Shown here in pieces: positions 15,511-25,236 of a stretch of 64,000 bases of DNA. Numbering within the stretch: the stretch's first letter is position 1; each line of letters opens with the position of its first letter. The position numbers and the translations under genes were made by a program. The notes beneath the pieces were generated by a model. That model was not told the origin of the DNA. It did no database searches and saw only the letters and a program-made list of their open reading frames with translations. The stretch comes from Floridanema evergladense (GTDB taxonomy: Bacteria > Cyanobacteriota > Cyanobacteriia > Cyanobacteriales > Aerosakkonemataceae). The stretch lies in the NCBI RefSeq assembly GCF_041929205.1, contig NZ_JBHFNT010000017.1. One strand, given 5' to 3'.

Positions 15511-17652
15511 ATGAAATCGATCGCACACACAATCCAAAAATGGCTGATTATTTGCACAGCAACTCTGTTCTTAGCTGGGAATTTATTAGGAATACCCAAC
15601 GCTTTAGCCGCAACTAATCCAGTCAAAACTAACAACGTCCAAGCACAATTAATTAGCGAAAATAAAGCCATTCAACCGGGAAAACCATTCTGGGTTGCAC
15701 TACAAATGAAAATTCGCCCAGGTTGGCATACCTATTGGCAAAACCCCGGCGACTCAGGTTCAATTCCTAAAATTAATTGGCAGTTGCCAAGCGGATTTAA
15801 AGCTGGGAAAATAGTATGGCCTCACCCAGAAAGATTACCATTTGGCCCATTAGTAAATTTTGGCTACAAAGATGAAGTTTACCTATTAACTCAAATCGCT
15901 TCCCCAGCGAATTTACCAACAAATAAACCCGTTTTATTACGGGGAAAAGCTGATTGGTTAGTTTGTGAAAAAGACTGTATTCCAGAAACTGCTAACATCA
16001 GTTTAACTTTACCCATTACCTCTACAACTCCCGCTAAAGATGAAAGATGGATAACAGCATTTGCTAAAACTCGCCAAGCTATTCCTAAATCTGCACCTTG
16101 GCAAACTACCGCAACAGCAAATGATACGAATCTAACTCTCAAAGTGGAAATTCCAGAATTACAATCTGGACAAATTCAAAAAGTTACATTCTTTCCTTTC
16201 AAAGATGGAGTAATTAACAACCCTGCGCCCCAAAAATTTAACTTTACCAAAGATGGGTTAACTCTCAATTTAGAAAGAGGATATCAAACTAAATTATCGA
16301 GCGTAGATGGGGTTTTAGTAATCCAAGAAAAGCTGGATAATCAATCTCCTACCCAAGCTTTTAATATTCAAGCAAAAATCGGCGCAACAGCATCTAAACC
16401 GAAAAAAGCAGCAGCAACAACCAGTAGTATTCCCCTTTGGCAAGCCATGTTTTTCGCTTTGTTAGGTGGGATAATTCTTAACTTAATGCCTTGTGTATTT
16501 CCTGTTTTATCTTTGAAGGCTTTAAGTATTGCCCAAACTGCTCAAAAAAGTGCTAAAGAAGCGCGAATTAGTGGCATTGCTTTTACTGCGGGAGTGTTGG
16601 TTAGTTTTGCAGGTTTGGCGATCGCACTCCTCACCCTAAGATCCCTCGGACAACAAATTGGTTGGGGTTTTCAACTTCAATCACCCATCATCGTCATGCT
16701 GTTAGCATATATCTTATTCGCCGTTGGTTTAAGTCTTTCGGGAGTGTTTGTTTTTGGCGCTTCTTTAATGGGAATTGGACAAAATTTAGCGGCGAAAAAT
16801 GGCTACACAGGCGAATTTTTTACCGGAATTTTTGCCACAGTAATGGCAACTCCTTGCACTGCACCATTTATGGCAACAGCAATAGGTGTTGCACTCACTC
16901 AATCTCCACCCGTCGCATTAGCAATTTTATTAGTATTAGGATTGGGTTTAGCACTTCCTTATTTAACTATTTGTTTTGTGCCAGCTTTCCGGCGCAAATT
17001 ACCAAAACCAGGCGCTTGGATGGAAACATTTTCTCAGTTTCTCGCCTTTCCCATGTATGGCGCTGCTGCTTGGTTAGTTTGGGTGTTAACCCTACAAACT
17101 GGAAGCGATGGTTTAGCAGCGGTTTTAACTGGTTTTGTATTAATTGGTTTCGCTGCTTGGTTGTATCAAAAAGCGCAAACATCACGGAAAATTTGGCGAA
17201 GAATCGGAATTTTTGGGGCGCTAGTTGCGATCGCACTCGCCCTCACTCTAGCACCCTTAGCCGGAAATACCCCCCTCAAAACCGCCCAACAAACTACCCA
17301 AAATTCCCTTTGGCAACCTTACACCGCAGAGAAATTGACGGAAATTCGTCAATCTGGTAAACCTGTATTTGTAAACTTTTCTGCATCTTGGTGTATCACC
17401 TGCTTAGTCAACGAACGAGTTGCCCTAAGTCAACCAGAAGTACAACAAGCTTTTCAACAAAAAGCTGTCACATTGATGAAAGCAGATTGGACAAATCGTA
17501 ACGCTACAATTACAAAAGCATTAAGTAGTTTTGGGCGCAGTGGAGTTCCCCTTTATGTGTTGTATCCTTCCGGTACAAAATCTCAGGAACCAATTGTGTT
17601 ACCACAAATCTTAACTCCTGATATCATCCGTAATACTTTGAATCAAATCTAA
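15511..17652 (+). CDS. DsbD-like thiol:disulfide interchange protein with C-terminal thioredoxin domain
   Basis: 713 residues from ATG 15511, which gives a clean signal peptide (about 1-34, ending NALAA); an upstream TTG frame start is rejected. Domains: a periplasmic ScsB/DsbD-alpha-like beta domain (35-300) with a CEKDC pair; a CcdA/DsbD-type membrane domain of about eight helices (310-570) with the two redox Cys in NLMPCVFPVLS (C328) and ATPCTAPFM (C449); and a thioredoxin domain with SWCITC (C628, C631). It would carry electrons from cytosolic thioredoxin across the membrane to periplasmic thiol proteins. The redoxin gene follows after 29 bp, its likely partner. Length matches ScsB-type DsbD proteins. 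Confidence 0.93.
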   Translation: MKSIAHTIQKWLIICTATLFLAGNLLGIPNALAATNPVKTNNVQAQLISENKAIQPGKPFWVALQMKIRPGWHTYWQNPGDSGSIPKINWQLPSGFKAGKIVWPHPERLPFGPLVNFGYKDEVYLLTQIASPANLPTNKPVLLRGKADWLVCEKDCIPETANISLTLPITSTTPAKDERWITAFAKTRQAIPKSAPWQTTATANDTNLTLKVEIPELQSGQIQKVTFFPFKDGVINNPAPQKFNFTKDGLTLNLERGYQTKLSSVDGVLVIQEKLDNQSPTQAFNIQAKIGATASKPKKAAATTSSIPLWQAMFFALLGGIILNLMPCVFPVLSLKALSIAQTAQKSAKEARISGIAFTAGVLVSFAGLAIALLTLRSLGQQIGWGFQLQSPIIVMLLAYILFAVGLSLSGVFVFGASLMGIGQNLAAKNGYTGEFFTGIFATVMATPCTAPFMATAIGVALTQSPPVALAILLVLGLGLALPYLTICFVPAFRRKLPKPGAWMETFSQFLAFPMYGAAAWLVWVLTLQTGSDGLAAVLTGFVLIGFAAWLYQKAQTSRKIWRRIGIFGALVAIALALTLAPLAGNTPLKTAQQTTQNSLWQPYTAEKLTEIRQSGKPVFVNFSASWCITCLVNERVALSQPEVQQAFQQKAVTLMKADWTNRNATITKALSSFGRSGVPLYVLYPSGTKSQEPIVLPQILTPDIIRNTLNQI

Positions 17653-17681
17653 CATCATATTCCCAAGGAGAATCAACCAAA

Positions 17682-18377
17682 ATGAAAGCAACCAAAAGCT
17701 TATTGGGTATCACCACAACCGGACTTTTTCTACTTTTAGCTACTCAAATTGGTGCTATTTCCAATGCTAATAACTTGACAAATACCACCAACAAAAATGG
17801 GATTCAATCATCATCGGCAATCAGAGTAGCAACTGCCACTGTTAATAAACCAGCACCGAATTTCGTCGCCACAGATACTAACGGCAAAAATCACCGTTTA
17901 ACCGATTTTAAAGGCAAAGTTGTAGTTTTAGAATGGACTAACCACGACTGTCCTTTTGTTCGGAAACACTACGGTTCTAGTAATATGCAAAAACTGCAAA
18001 AAGAACTGACTGGCAAAGGTGCAGTTTGGATTTCTATTATTTCCTCTGCACCTGGAATGCAAGGTTATGTGAGTGCTAGTCAAGCAAATGAATTAACTAA
18101 AAGCCGCAATGCCTCACCAACCGCAGTTATCCTCGATCCCGAAGGTAAAATTGGCAAACAATATGGTGCCCGTACTACACCCCACATTTTTGTCATTGAT
18201 AAAAATAGTAACATTGGATACATGGGTGCGATCGACAGCATCCCATCACCCGATCCCGCAGATATTCCCAAAGCAGATAATTACGTTCGTGATGCTGTAA
18301 ATGCCTTAATTAGCGGTAAATCAGTCACTAATTCACAAACTCAACCCTACGGTTGCAGCGTGAAATATGGTGGTTAG
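17682..18377 (+). CDS. Secreted thioredoxin-fold/AhpC-TSA family protein
   Basis: 231 residues with a signal peptide (about 1-27, LLGITTTGLFLLLATQIGA). The thioredoxin-like domain starts at APNFVATDTNGKNHRLTDFKG, with a single candidate redox Cys in NHDCPFVRKHY (C90) and a cis-Pro loop ARTTPHIFVID. Another Cys is near the C-terminus (C225). This DCPFVRKHY variety is a widespread redoxin family next to DsbD/ScsB genes. It probably acts in the periplasm or lumen as a peroxide-reducing or thiol-reducing protein fed by the DsbD homologue encoded 29 bp upstream. The pair is ended by the terminator at 18399-18448. Confidence 0.9.
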   Translation: MKATKSLLGITTTGLFLLLATQIGAISNANNLTNTTNKNGIQSSSAIRVATATVNKPAPNFVATDTNGKNHRLTDFKGKVVVLEWTNHDCPFVRKHYGSSNMQKLQKELTGKGAVWISIISSAPGMQGYVSASQANELTKSRNASPTAVILDPEGKIGKQYGARTTPHIFVIDKNSNIGYMGAIDSIPSPDPADIPKADNYVRDAVNALISGKSVTNSQTQPYGCSVKYGG

Positions 18378-18398
18378 CGATCGCATCTAATTACCATG

Positions 18399-18448
18399 AG
18401 ATTGTCCGAGTAAAAATTAGCACACCTGGCTCGGACAATCTATTTTTT
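18399..18448 (+). terminator. Rho-independent terminator of the DsbD-redoxin operon
   Basis: AGATTGTCCGAG (18399-18410) pairs perfectly over 12 bp with CTCGGACAATCT (18430-18441), and TTTTTT follows at 18443-18448. It lies 21 bp after the redoxin stop. The next 285 bp up to 18733 carry no gene; a TTGACT box (near 18534) may belong to the promoter of the following gene. Confidence 0.92.
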
Positions 18449-18733
18449 CCCCACTTCTGAGCATTATTCACTAACTTATCTCTGTAAGCCAAAGTAAATT
18501 TTTTACTTAGTTATGCACTTTGTAAATCTCTTCTTGACTACTGATTAGATCGAGTTAAGATTGTGAGGAATAATACGAAGAATTCTCAGTCATGGAGATT
18601 TAGACCTCCTACTTCCGACAGTTTGCATAGCCTAGAGCGTACTAGATATATTTGATATGGCTGAGGCTAAAATGCTAAATTTATTGACTGAGCTATTCGT
18701 AAGCTACCGCATATTAAAAGGTGCAGTAATAAC

Positions 18734-20104
18734 ATGACAACAACTAAGCATCAACACACTAAATTTACTGACAATTCTACGAACGATGAATCGGTAACAT
18801 TTATTTCATCTATAGAGCTAAATACGCAAGCACGTCGCACTCTTCAAGAAGATCAGCAAACCATCTATAACTTTCTTTTTATATTAGTGAGAAAAAAATC
18901 TTCCGAACTAGTTTTACAAGAGTTTAGAAAAATGTTTATTGAGCCTGTATATGACTTAAATTCAGAACCATTAAAAGCTCTTTATAGAATAGTTTTACTT
19001 AATAATGAAACTGAGTTTATTAATACATTAAAACGTTGTTGCTATATTTTAATCAATAACTGGGATTCCACTAGACAATATCAAGCAATTCGTAATTTAG
19101 TAGAAATATTTCCGCAAAGAATTAGTCATTATGCTGTACCTTTAAAACTTTACCGAATTGGTAATTGGATGAATAAATTTGTGAATAGCAAAGATTTTGA
19201 AGATTTAAAAGTTTTTGCTTTTCGCTATGACGAAGGTAAAGCGAATCACTGGAGCGATCGCTACACCTCCTATCTCCTAGTTCCCCAATACATTGAATCC
19301 AATAACCCAGCAGAACAACGACAAGCCGCCCAAACATTAGCTAAACAATTACGAGACAAATTTAAACTCGATCTAGCTATGTACACCGCTCGTTCTATCT
19401 CCTCACCAACCAAAGAAAATGCTGCTACAAATCCCACCGGGTTAGGAGAAGAATTACTAGATGTAATTAAAATTTTAGTCGCCAGACAAGGTGAATTTAA
19501 ATACAATGAATTAGCAAGAATTTTCATCAAACAAACTCATAATTTAAACTACGAAGGATTCAAATTAAGTTTACATAAATACTTGACCTTTGGCTTTACC
19601 GAAAACCCAACAAATACGAATATTAGCAATAAATTACTTGAAAAATTAAAACTGCTAAACCCAGAATATGAAGGACAAAAAATTAATCGCCTATTCTTAC
19701 TTAAAACCTGTCAATTTTTAATTGAAAATTTAACAATTGCCTATCAAGAATATCCCTCAGAATTGTTTATTTTATTTTTATCTCAAAAGAAGACCCTCAC
19801 ATTAGTAATTCTCTTGCTAAAAATTGTCTTAATTTGTCCCAATTCTCGAACTCATTTAGAAACTTGCATCGCCGATTTAATTCGACATTATAAAAAATTG
19901 CCAGAACAAGAATGCCAGTGGGTAATTAACTTTGTGGAAATTTTCAATTTAGCCTTTACTATTTACACTGAAGATGTAGAATATAATTTAGTTAAATTAG
20001 ATACACCAAGAAATAATGAATCAATAATGGCAACGGAAAATTACCGACTTTTTTCTCAAGTGCGACTAAATACTAAAATCGAACCAATCAAATTAAATCA
20101 ATAA
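18734..20104 (+). CDS. Conserved hypothetical protein, helical, 456 aa
   Basis: 456-residue soluble protein rich in Leu, Ile, Asn and Lys, predicted mostly alpha-helical. Recognisable stretches are RTLQEDQQTIYNFLFILVRK near the start, RYDEGKANHWSDRYTSYLLVPQY in the middle and a C-terminal helical repeat-like half. There is no signal peptide, zinc motif or nucleotide-binding motif. It resembles cyanobacterial proteins annotated only as hypothetical. The gene stands alone, with 350 bp upstream containing the previous terminator and a possible promoter. Function unknown. Confidence 0.8.
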   Translation: MTTTKHQHTKFTDNSTNDESVTFISSIELNTQARRTLQEDQQTIYNFLFILVRKKSSELVLQEFRKMFIEPVYDLNSEPLKALYRIVLLNNETEFINTLKRCCYILINNWDSTRQYQAIRNLVEIFPQRISHYAVPLKLYRIGNWMNKFVNSKDFEDLKVFAFRYDEGKANHWSDRYTSYLLVPQYIESNNPAEQRQAAQTLAKQLRDKFKLDLAMYTARSISSPTKENAATNPTGLGEELLDVIKILVARQGEFKYNELARIFIKQTHNLNYEGFKLSLHKYLTFGFTENPTNTNISNKLLEKLKLLNPEYEGQKINRLFLLKTCQFLIENLTIAYQEYPSELFILFLSQKKTLTLVILLLKIVLICPNSRTHLETCIADLIRHYKKLPEQECQWVINFVEIFNLAFTIYTEDVEYNLVKLDTPRNNESIMATENYRLFSQVRLNTKIEPIKLNQ

Positions 20105-20245
20105 AATTTATCGTCAACCTTGACAAAAAAATATCCTGATTTATTTAAGCATTTTATAAAATCTAAATATTTATATTTAGCTGACTTAATCAAAACAGAG
20201 TGATATGCTGACAAAGGTAAATTTATTTTGTCACCAGAACTAACC

Positions 20246-21343
20246 ATGTCACTCAGAAAAATTCTCTCCTACGCTTTGTTAATTTTTATCCCCATATCCT
20301 TGGCAGCTAAATATTTAGAATGGAATGCTTTAGTAGTTTTCATCACTTCCGCTTTAGGCATTGTACCTTTAGCAATTTGGTTAAGTACGGCGACAGAAGA
20401 AGTTGCTGTTATTTCTGGTCCTTCCATTGGTGCTTTATTAAATGCAGTATTTGGCAATGCAACTGAATTAATTATTGCCATAGTTGCCTTAAAATCCGGT
20501 TTAGTTGATATTGTTAAAGCCAGCATTACCGGAACTATTGTGAGTAACTTACTCCTAGTAATGGGACTTTCGATGTTATTAGGAGGATTTCGGTACAAAG
20601 AACAAGAATTTCAACCAGTAATCGCACGGGTTAATGGTTCGACAATGACTTTAGCAGTAATTGCAATTCTTTTGCCGACAATGGTAATTTACACATCCAA
20701 CGGCGTGAAAGAATCAGCAATTCTCAATCTTTCTGTTACAGCCGCTGCCGTATTAATATTAGTTTATGGGTTAACTTTGGTGTTTTCTCTCAAAACTCAC
20801 AGCTACCTTTATGATGTTGGTTTAGTAGAATTAGAAACTGGAACTAATAAAGATTCCGAAGCTGAAGAAACCACCCACAAACCAAATTTGTGGTTATGGT
20901 TAGGAGTATTAGCAATAGCAACAATTGGGGTAGCTTTTGAATCGGAAATTTTCGTCGGCGCAGTGGAAGAAGCAACCGCAGGTTTAGGTTTAACTCCGTT
21001 GTTTACAGGTGTAATTCTCCTGCCTTTGGTGGGTGGTGCTGCTGAATATGTTACCGCAGTTGGTGTGGCGATCAAAAATAATATGGATCTCTCGGTTTCA
21101 GTGGCAATGGGTTCTAGTTTATTAGTCGCTTTGTTAGTAGCACCAATTTTAGTTTTAGTAGGATTAGTAATTCATCAACCAATGGATCTCAACTTTAATC
21201 CTTTTGAAGTGGTAGCAGTTGCAGTAGCGGTGACTGTTGCCAATTTAATCAGTTTAGATGGACGTTCTAACTGGTTGGAAGGTGCGTTACTTTTGGCAAC
21301 TTACACAGTTTTAGGTGCTGCTTTTTATTTCCATCCAGCTTAA
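20246..21343 (+). CDS. cax: Calcium/proton exchanger (CaCA family, CAX type)
   Basis: 365 residues from ATG 20246; an earlier in-frame TTG at 20228 is less likely. There are about eleven transmembrane helices. The two alpha repeats that form the ion path are clear: GNATELIIAIVALKSG (about 67-82) and GGAAEYVTAVGVAIKNN (about 260-276), each with the Glu needed for Ca2+/H+ exchange. An acidic loop (about 198-215, rich in Glu) divides the halves. It exports Ca2+ in exchange for protons at the plasma or thylakoid membrane. A double hairpin follows the gene. Confidence 0.95.
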   Translation: MSLRKILSYALLIFIPISLAAKYLEWNALVVFITSALGIVPLAIWLSTATEEVAVISGPSIGALLNAVFGNATELIIAIVALKSGLVDIVKASITGTIVSNLLLVMGLSMLLGGFRYKEQEFQPVIARVNGSTMTLAVIAILLPTMVIYTSNGVKESAILNLSVTAAAVLILVYGLTLVFSLKTHSYLYDVGLVELETGTNKDSEAEETTHKPNLWLWLGVLAIATIGVAFESEIFVGAVEEATAGLGLTPLFTGVILLPLVGGAAEYVTAVGVAIKNNMDLSVSVAMGSSLLVALLVAPILVLVGLVIHQPMDLNFNPFEVVAVAVAVTVANLISLDGRSNWLEGALLLATYTVLGAAFYFHPA

Positions 21344-21357
21344 GGCAGAAGATATGA

Positions 21358-21444
21358 GCCTCTCGCCTCTCGTTACCAGGTTGAACCTGGTAACGAGAGG
21401 CGAGAGGCGAGAGGCTCTAGGAGGTTCTACCTCCTAGAGCCTCT
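21358..21444. repeat. Two large adjacent perfect hairpins
   Basis: The first palindrome has 25-bp arms (21358-21382 and 21384-21408) with a single central base; its core is CGTTACCAGGTT. The second has 16-bp arms, AGAGGCTCTAGGAGGT (21410-21425) and its complement (21429-21444), with a 3-base loop. Only one base separates them. No T-run follows, so they are repeats (mobile palindromes typical of cyanobacteria) more than classical terminators, though they would block or stabilise the cax transcript 3' end. Confidence 0.85.
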
Positions 21445-21501
21445 GTTAATCTGTAGCAGAGTCGAAGGAAAATGGTGTAAGAAATAAAATTTCTTACACT
21501 T

Positions 21502-23301
21502 ATGCAGCAATTTACAGCAAGACCAATCCATTTTATTAGTTTGCGAATCAAACTATTACTGGGTTTTACAGTTGTTTACAGTGTGATTTCTGTTGCCACT
21601 TATGGTTGGTTTTATCGCTACTCAACGGATAAAGCAATGCAGCGAATTCAACAAGATCTCGTTGAGACACTGATGGGGGCAGTTAAAGGTATTGATGTGG
21701 AAGAATTTCAAACTTTGGCACAGGTAAAAGTCCCGGAAGGACAAATCCTGCCTCTGGGTAATCCGCTTTATCAGAAACATCAAGAGTGGCTTAATTTAGT
21801 TCATCAGATTGAACCTCGTGCCAACCCTTATACTTTTGTAGTTGGAAGTAAACCTTACGAAGTGCTTTTTATTGGGGATTATCTGCGGATTACTCATCCT
21901 GATTCCTCTACAAGTTTCCGAGAGTCTTATATTGCCGTTCCTGCTAAGACTCGCCTTTATCAAGGTTTAACTCGCTTAACTATTACTCTTACTCCTTATC
22001 GTGATAAATGGGGATATTGGGTTTCTGCTTATGGGCCTATTAAAACTGTACAAGGGAAAGTGGTGGGGGGTATTGGTGTTGATTTTCGGGCGGATCATGT
22101 GATTGAGGTGGAACGGGGAATTCAAAGAAATTTGACGATCGCCTTTACAATCACTTACCTTTCTCTATTTATTTTGGTCTATCTCATCTCAGATATTCTT
22201 ACTAATCCGATCGCAAAACTGGCAAAGGTAACGGAACAAATCGGTGCCGGAAAATATCATCAAACGCTCTCTGATTTGCGGGGGCGAAAAATTCCAGATG
22301 AAATTAGTACTCTAGCGGCAATGTTTGAACAAATGGTGGATAAAGTTCGCCAACGAGAGGAAATGTTACAGGAGTATAGTCAGTCTTTGGAAGAGAAAGT
22401 TGAGCAAAGAACTGAGGAACTACAAAGTAAAAATAGTCAGCTTAAGCAAACTCTGTTACATCTTCAACAAACCCAAACTCAACTTGTTCATAGCGAGAAA
22501 ATGTCAAGTTTAGGGCAGTTAGTCGCTGGAATTGCCCATGAAATCAATAACCCTGCCAATTTCATTCACGGCAATTTAACTCATCTGCAAAATTATGTTC
22601 AAGATTTGTTGCTGTTGATTCAACTCTATCAGCAATACTATCCCGACTCGGTTCCTGAAATTCAAGCTGAGGCACAGAGGGTTGATTTGGAGTTTATGCA
22701 AGCAGATTTGCCGAAAATGTTGTCCTCAATCCGCAGCGGTACGGAACGAATTCGCCAAATTGTCTTAAGTTTGCGGAATTTCTCCCGGATGGATGAAGCT
22801 GAGTTTAAGTCTGTGAATATTCATGAAGGAATTGACAGTACTTTGCTGATTTTGCATCATCGCTTGGTAGGGAGAGCAGAACGTCCTGAAATTAAGGTTG
22901 TTAAGGATTATGGCGATCTGCCATTGGTGGAATGTTACCCTGGACAACTTAATCAGGTGTTTATGAATATTCTCACCAATGCGATCGATGCTGTTGAAGA
23001 AAGTACCCCAACCAATCACAAACAAATTACCATCCGTACTTCGGTTATCGATCGCCAGTGGGTGCAAATTGCGATCGCAGATAACGGAGTCGGCATCCCT
23101 CCAGAAATTCAGCCCTACATATTTAACCCCTTCTTTACTACTAAACCGATCGGCAAGGGAACGGGAATGGGTATGTCTATCAGTTATCAGATCGTCACCA
23201 AGAAACATGGTGGCAAACTAGAGTTTTTCTCTACTCTCGGTAAGGGAAGTGAGTTCCTGATCCAAATTCCTATCCGCCAAGAGGTATCTAAAGATAAATA
23301 A
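21502..23301 (+). CDS. Membrane sensor histidine kinase with Cache-like and HAMP domains
   Basis: 599 residues. A transmembrane helix (about 14-34) and a second (about 212-232, LTIAFTITYLSLFILVYLI) frame an extracytoplasmic Cache-like sensor. A HAMP linker (233-285), a coiled coil with QSLEEKVEQRTEEL, and the kinase core follow. H346 in GIAHEINNPANF is the phosphorylated residue, and the ATPase domain has NAIDA, DNGVGIP and GKGTGMGMS. The AHEINNP type belongs to the NtrB-like HisKA group common in cyanobacteria. No response regulator is next to it, so its partner is unknown. Start ATG 21502, downstream of the hairpin block. Confidence 0.93.
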   Translation: MQQFTARPIHFISLRIKLLLGFTVVYSVISVATYGWFYRYSTDKAMQRIQQDLVETLMGAVKGIDVEEFQTLAQVKVPEGQILPLGNPLYQKHQEWLNLVHQIEPRANPYTFVVGSKPYEVLFIGDYLRITHPDSSTSFRESYIAVPAKTRLYQGLTRLTITLTPYRDKWGYWVSAYGPIKTVQGKVVGGIGVDFRADHVIEVERGIQRNLTIAFTITYLSLFILVYLISDILTNPIAKLAKVTEQIGAGKYHQTLSDLRGRKIPDEISTLAAMFEQMVDKVRQREEMLQEYSQSLEEKVEQRTEELQSKNSQLKQTLLHLQQTQTQLVHSEKMSSLGQLVAGIAHEINNPANFIHGNLTHLQNYVQDLLLLIQLYQQYYPDSVPEIQAEAQRVDLEFMQADLPKMLSSIRSGTERIRQIVLSLRNFSRMDEAEFKSVNIHEGIDSTLLILHHRLVGRAERPEIKVVKDYGDLPLVECYPGQLNQVFMNILTNAIDAVEESTPTNHKQITIRTSVIDRQWVQIAIADNGVGIPPEIQPYIFNPFFTTKPIGKGTGMGMSISYQIVTKKHGGKLEFFSTLGKGSEFLIQIPIRQEVSKDK

Positions 23302-23452
23302 ACTTTGTCAGGAAAATCTAACTTTTGGTAGAAATTCTAAAAATTAGTAACTTATGATACAGAAATTTACAAAAAAACTTATCTTTTGTGGTGAAGATCA
23401 CAACAAAAACGATCGGGAAAGCGTTAGTGTTGTATAAGCAAGCGATCCCGTT

Positions 23453-23472
23453 CGCCTAGCGTGCCGTAGGCG
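23453..23472. repeat. Short CGCCTA/TAGGCG inverted repeat
   Basis: CGCCTA (23453-23458) and TAGGCG (23467-23472) surround GCGTGCCG. This TTCGCCTAGCGTGCCGTAGG motif is a small dispersed element of cyanobacterial genomes. It lies between the kinase gene and the DUF4278 gene; a possible -10 box TGTATAAG is just upstream. Confidence 0.55.
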
Positions 23473-23533
23473 TAAAGAACGTGAATTTTAATAACCCCGA
23501 TTGACATAACTATTTAAAATGGAGGCCCAATTT

Positions 23534-23941
23534 ATGGAATTCAGCTATCGCGGTGCTAAATATGAAAAAGACTTACCAAGCCTCGAAATGGCTGAAGGTG
23601 AAATTGGTGGTACGTACCGGGGTCAAGCTTGGAATTATCGCTATCCCAGACATATTCCGGTGCCGCACCCGACACCTCACTTAAAATATAGAGGCGTGAG
23701 CTACTGTGCAAATCCTCGCGCTACAGCAGAAGCTTGCTATGCCGCACCAGCAGCAGATAAATCCGTGACTGAAGTTAAAGCAAGTTCGATTCAACCACCA
23801 GCGGAGCAACTAGAAGAAACTCACTATCGGAATATTTGCCGTCGTTTGGAACATAGATTAGAAGTAGCTAGAAAAAGTGGCGATCGCCAACTAGTCAAAA
23901 TGTTAGAAGCAGAAAAAGAATCGATCGGGCCTTACTGCTAA
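23534..23941 (+). CDS. DUF4278 domain protein
   Basis: 135 residues from the ATG at 23534. I prefer this start to the ATG at 23519 because GGAGG (23521-23525) then lies 8 bases upstream as a ribosome-binding site. The N-terminus has the DUF4278 pattern: FSYRGAKYE, then GTYRGQAWNYRYPRH, then LKYRGVSY. A linker rich in Ala and Pro and a helical C-terminus (HYRNICRRLEHRLEVARKSG) follow. The family is cyanobacterial, of unknown function and often induced by stress. Monocistronic. Confidence 0.9.
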   Translation: MEFSYRGAKYEKDLPSLEMAEGEIGGTYRGQAWNYRYPRHIPVPHPTPHLKYRGVSYCANPRATAEACYAAPAADKSVTEVKASSIQPPAEQLEETHYRNICRRLEHRLEVARKSGDRQLVKMLEAEKESIGPYC

Positions 23942-23995
23942 TTTTTCTAAGCAGCAAGGGTGGCGGAAAACCACCCTATTTTTTTGCGTTTTAAC

Positions 23996-25234
23996 TCAAC
24001 TTATTACTGCTTTGTTTTCCACCACATCCTTATAAAGATGAGTTATCATAACTCCGCGTGTCTCCCAGTTATAAAACTCCTTAATTCGCTGCTGTCCTGC
24101 TAATCCCATCCGAACTTGTAAATCTGGATCTTTTGCCAAACTAATCATCGCCTCTGCCAATCCCCGCACCGCTTCCTCTGGTTCAGGGGCTGCAACTTTA
24201 AACCCTGTCTCGGAAGTAACTTGCAGGGAAGGCCCACCCAAATCCAGACAAATTACGGGTCTTCCAGCCGCCATTGCTTCTAAACAGACCCACCCACCAG
24301 AATCGTGCAAACTCGGATGCACCAATGCTGTAGAACTTCCTAGCTTCTCCAACGCTTGATCTCTTGGTAGCCGATTCCAAAATTTCACCTGTTGCTCAAT
24401 GCCCAACTCCTTAACCAGGTTTTCCAATCGTTGACGTTCTGGGCCATCTCCCAATACCCAATACTCAGCATCAGGAAGTTTAGCGGCGGCAAAAGCCCTT
24501 AATCCTAAGTGAAAGCCCTTCCAGTGCAGGAGTCTTCCCATACTAATGAAGCGGGTTGCTGAGGGGTTCGTCGTGCCACATTTAATTAGTCGATCGATTT
24601 CCTCCTGAGTCAAACTAGCTTCGGGAAAAACTTCTACATTAGTTGCGCCCATTTCGCGAACCCGAACAGCTGTGTCTTCGGTGGTGACTCGGACAACCTG
24701 ACTCCGTTGGGCTGTTAGTCGAGCAAAAGGATCTCGCTCACCCACCCAACGAGCAAAGCTTCGTAACACTTCATAAACCTTGTTTTTGAAGCTGAAGTCG
24801 CGCCAGAAGGGAGCGGGGGCTGACTCTCCGCCACCCACAGGTCCCCAAATGAAAGGGATCGGTAAGAATACCAAAAAACTAGGGGTGGAGTGGCGGACAA
24901 AGGTGACATGGTGGGCAACATCAAAGCCAATTTTTTGATGTAGACCGCGAGCCACAAAGTATGCTTGAACTTGCCAGAGATAATAGTGGATTAAGAAGGC
25001 GATCGATCCGAATCGCCAGATTCCGCCTAGAATGGGCAGCGTAAAGTATACGAAGTGCAAGTTAGGATTTGGGGTACGTTCTAGGGTTGCTTCGATCGCT
25101 TCCCGCCCATCATCAGGACGAGTCAACACCCAAACTTCGTGGGATTTGGCGATTTCCCAAGCGGTGTTCCAACCAACTCCCAGTTCTGTTCCCCGCCCTG
25201 GTTCGCAAGCGTAAGCTGATAACAAAACTTTCAT
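23996..25234 (-). CDS. GT4 glycosyltransferase (copy A)
   Basis: 412 residues from ATG 25234, preceded by AGGAG on the minus strand. The frame continues upstream into the neighbouring gene, but the start MKVLLSAYACEPG matches the paralogue at 28939, so the longer form is rejected. GT-B fold: an acceptor domain with SAYACEPGRGTELGVGWN and WGPVGGGESAPAPFW, and a donor-sugar domain with ISMGRLLHWKG, LGDGPERQRLE, HPSLHDSGGWVCLEAMAAG (the E-x7-E region) and a GGP loop. It probably transfers a sugar from a nucleotide donor onto a polysaccharide. It is the second gene of a minus-strand pair; a 2-bp gap to the first indicates translational coupling. Confidence 0.92.
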   Translation of the reverse strand: MKVLLSAYACEPGRGTELGVGWNTAWEIAKSHEVWVLTRPDDGREAIEATLERTPNPNLHFVYFTLPILGGIWRFGSIAFLIHYYLWQVQAYFVARGLHQKIGFDVAHHVTFVRHSTPSFLVFLPIPFIWGPVGGGESAPAPFWRDFSFKNKVYEVLRSFARWVGERDPFARLTAQRSQVVRVTTEDTAVRVREMGATNVEVFPEASLTQEEIDRLIKCGTTNPSATRFISMGRLLHWKGFHLGLRAFAAAKLPDAEYWVLGDGPERQRLENLVKELGIEQQVKFWNRLPRDQALEKLGSSTALVHPSLHDSGGWVCLEAMAAGRPVICLDLGGPSLQVTSETGFKVAAPEPEEAVRGLAEAMISLAKDPDLQVRMGLAGQQRIKEFYNWETRGVMITHLYKDVVENKAVIS

Positions 25235-25236
25235 CG

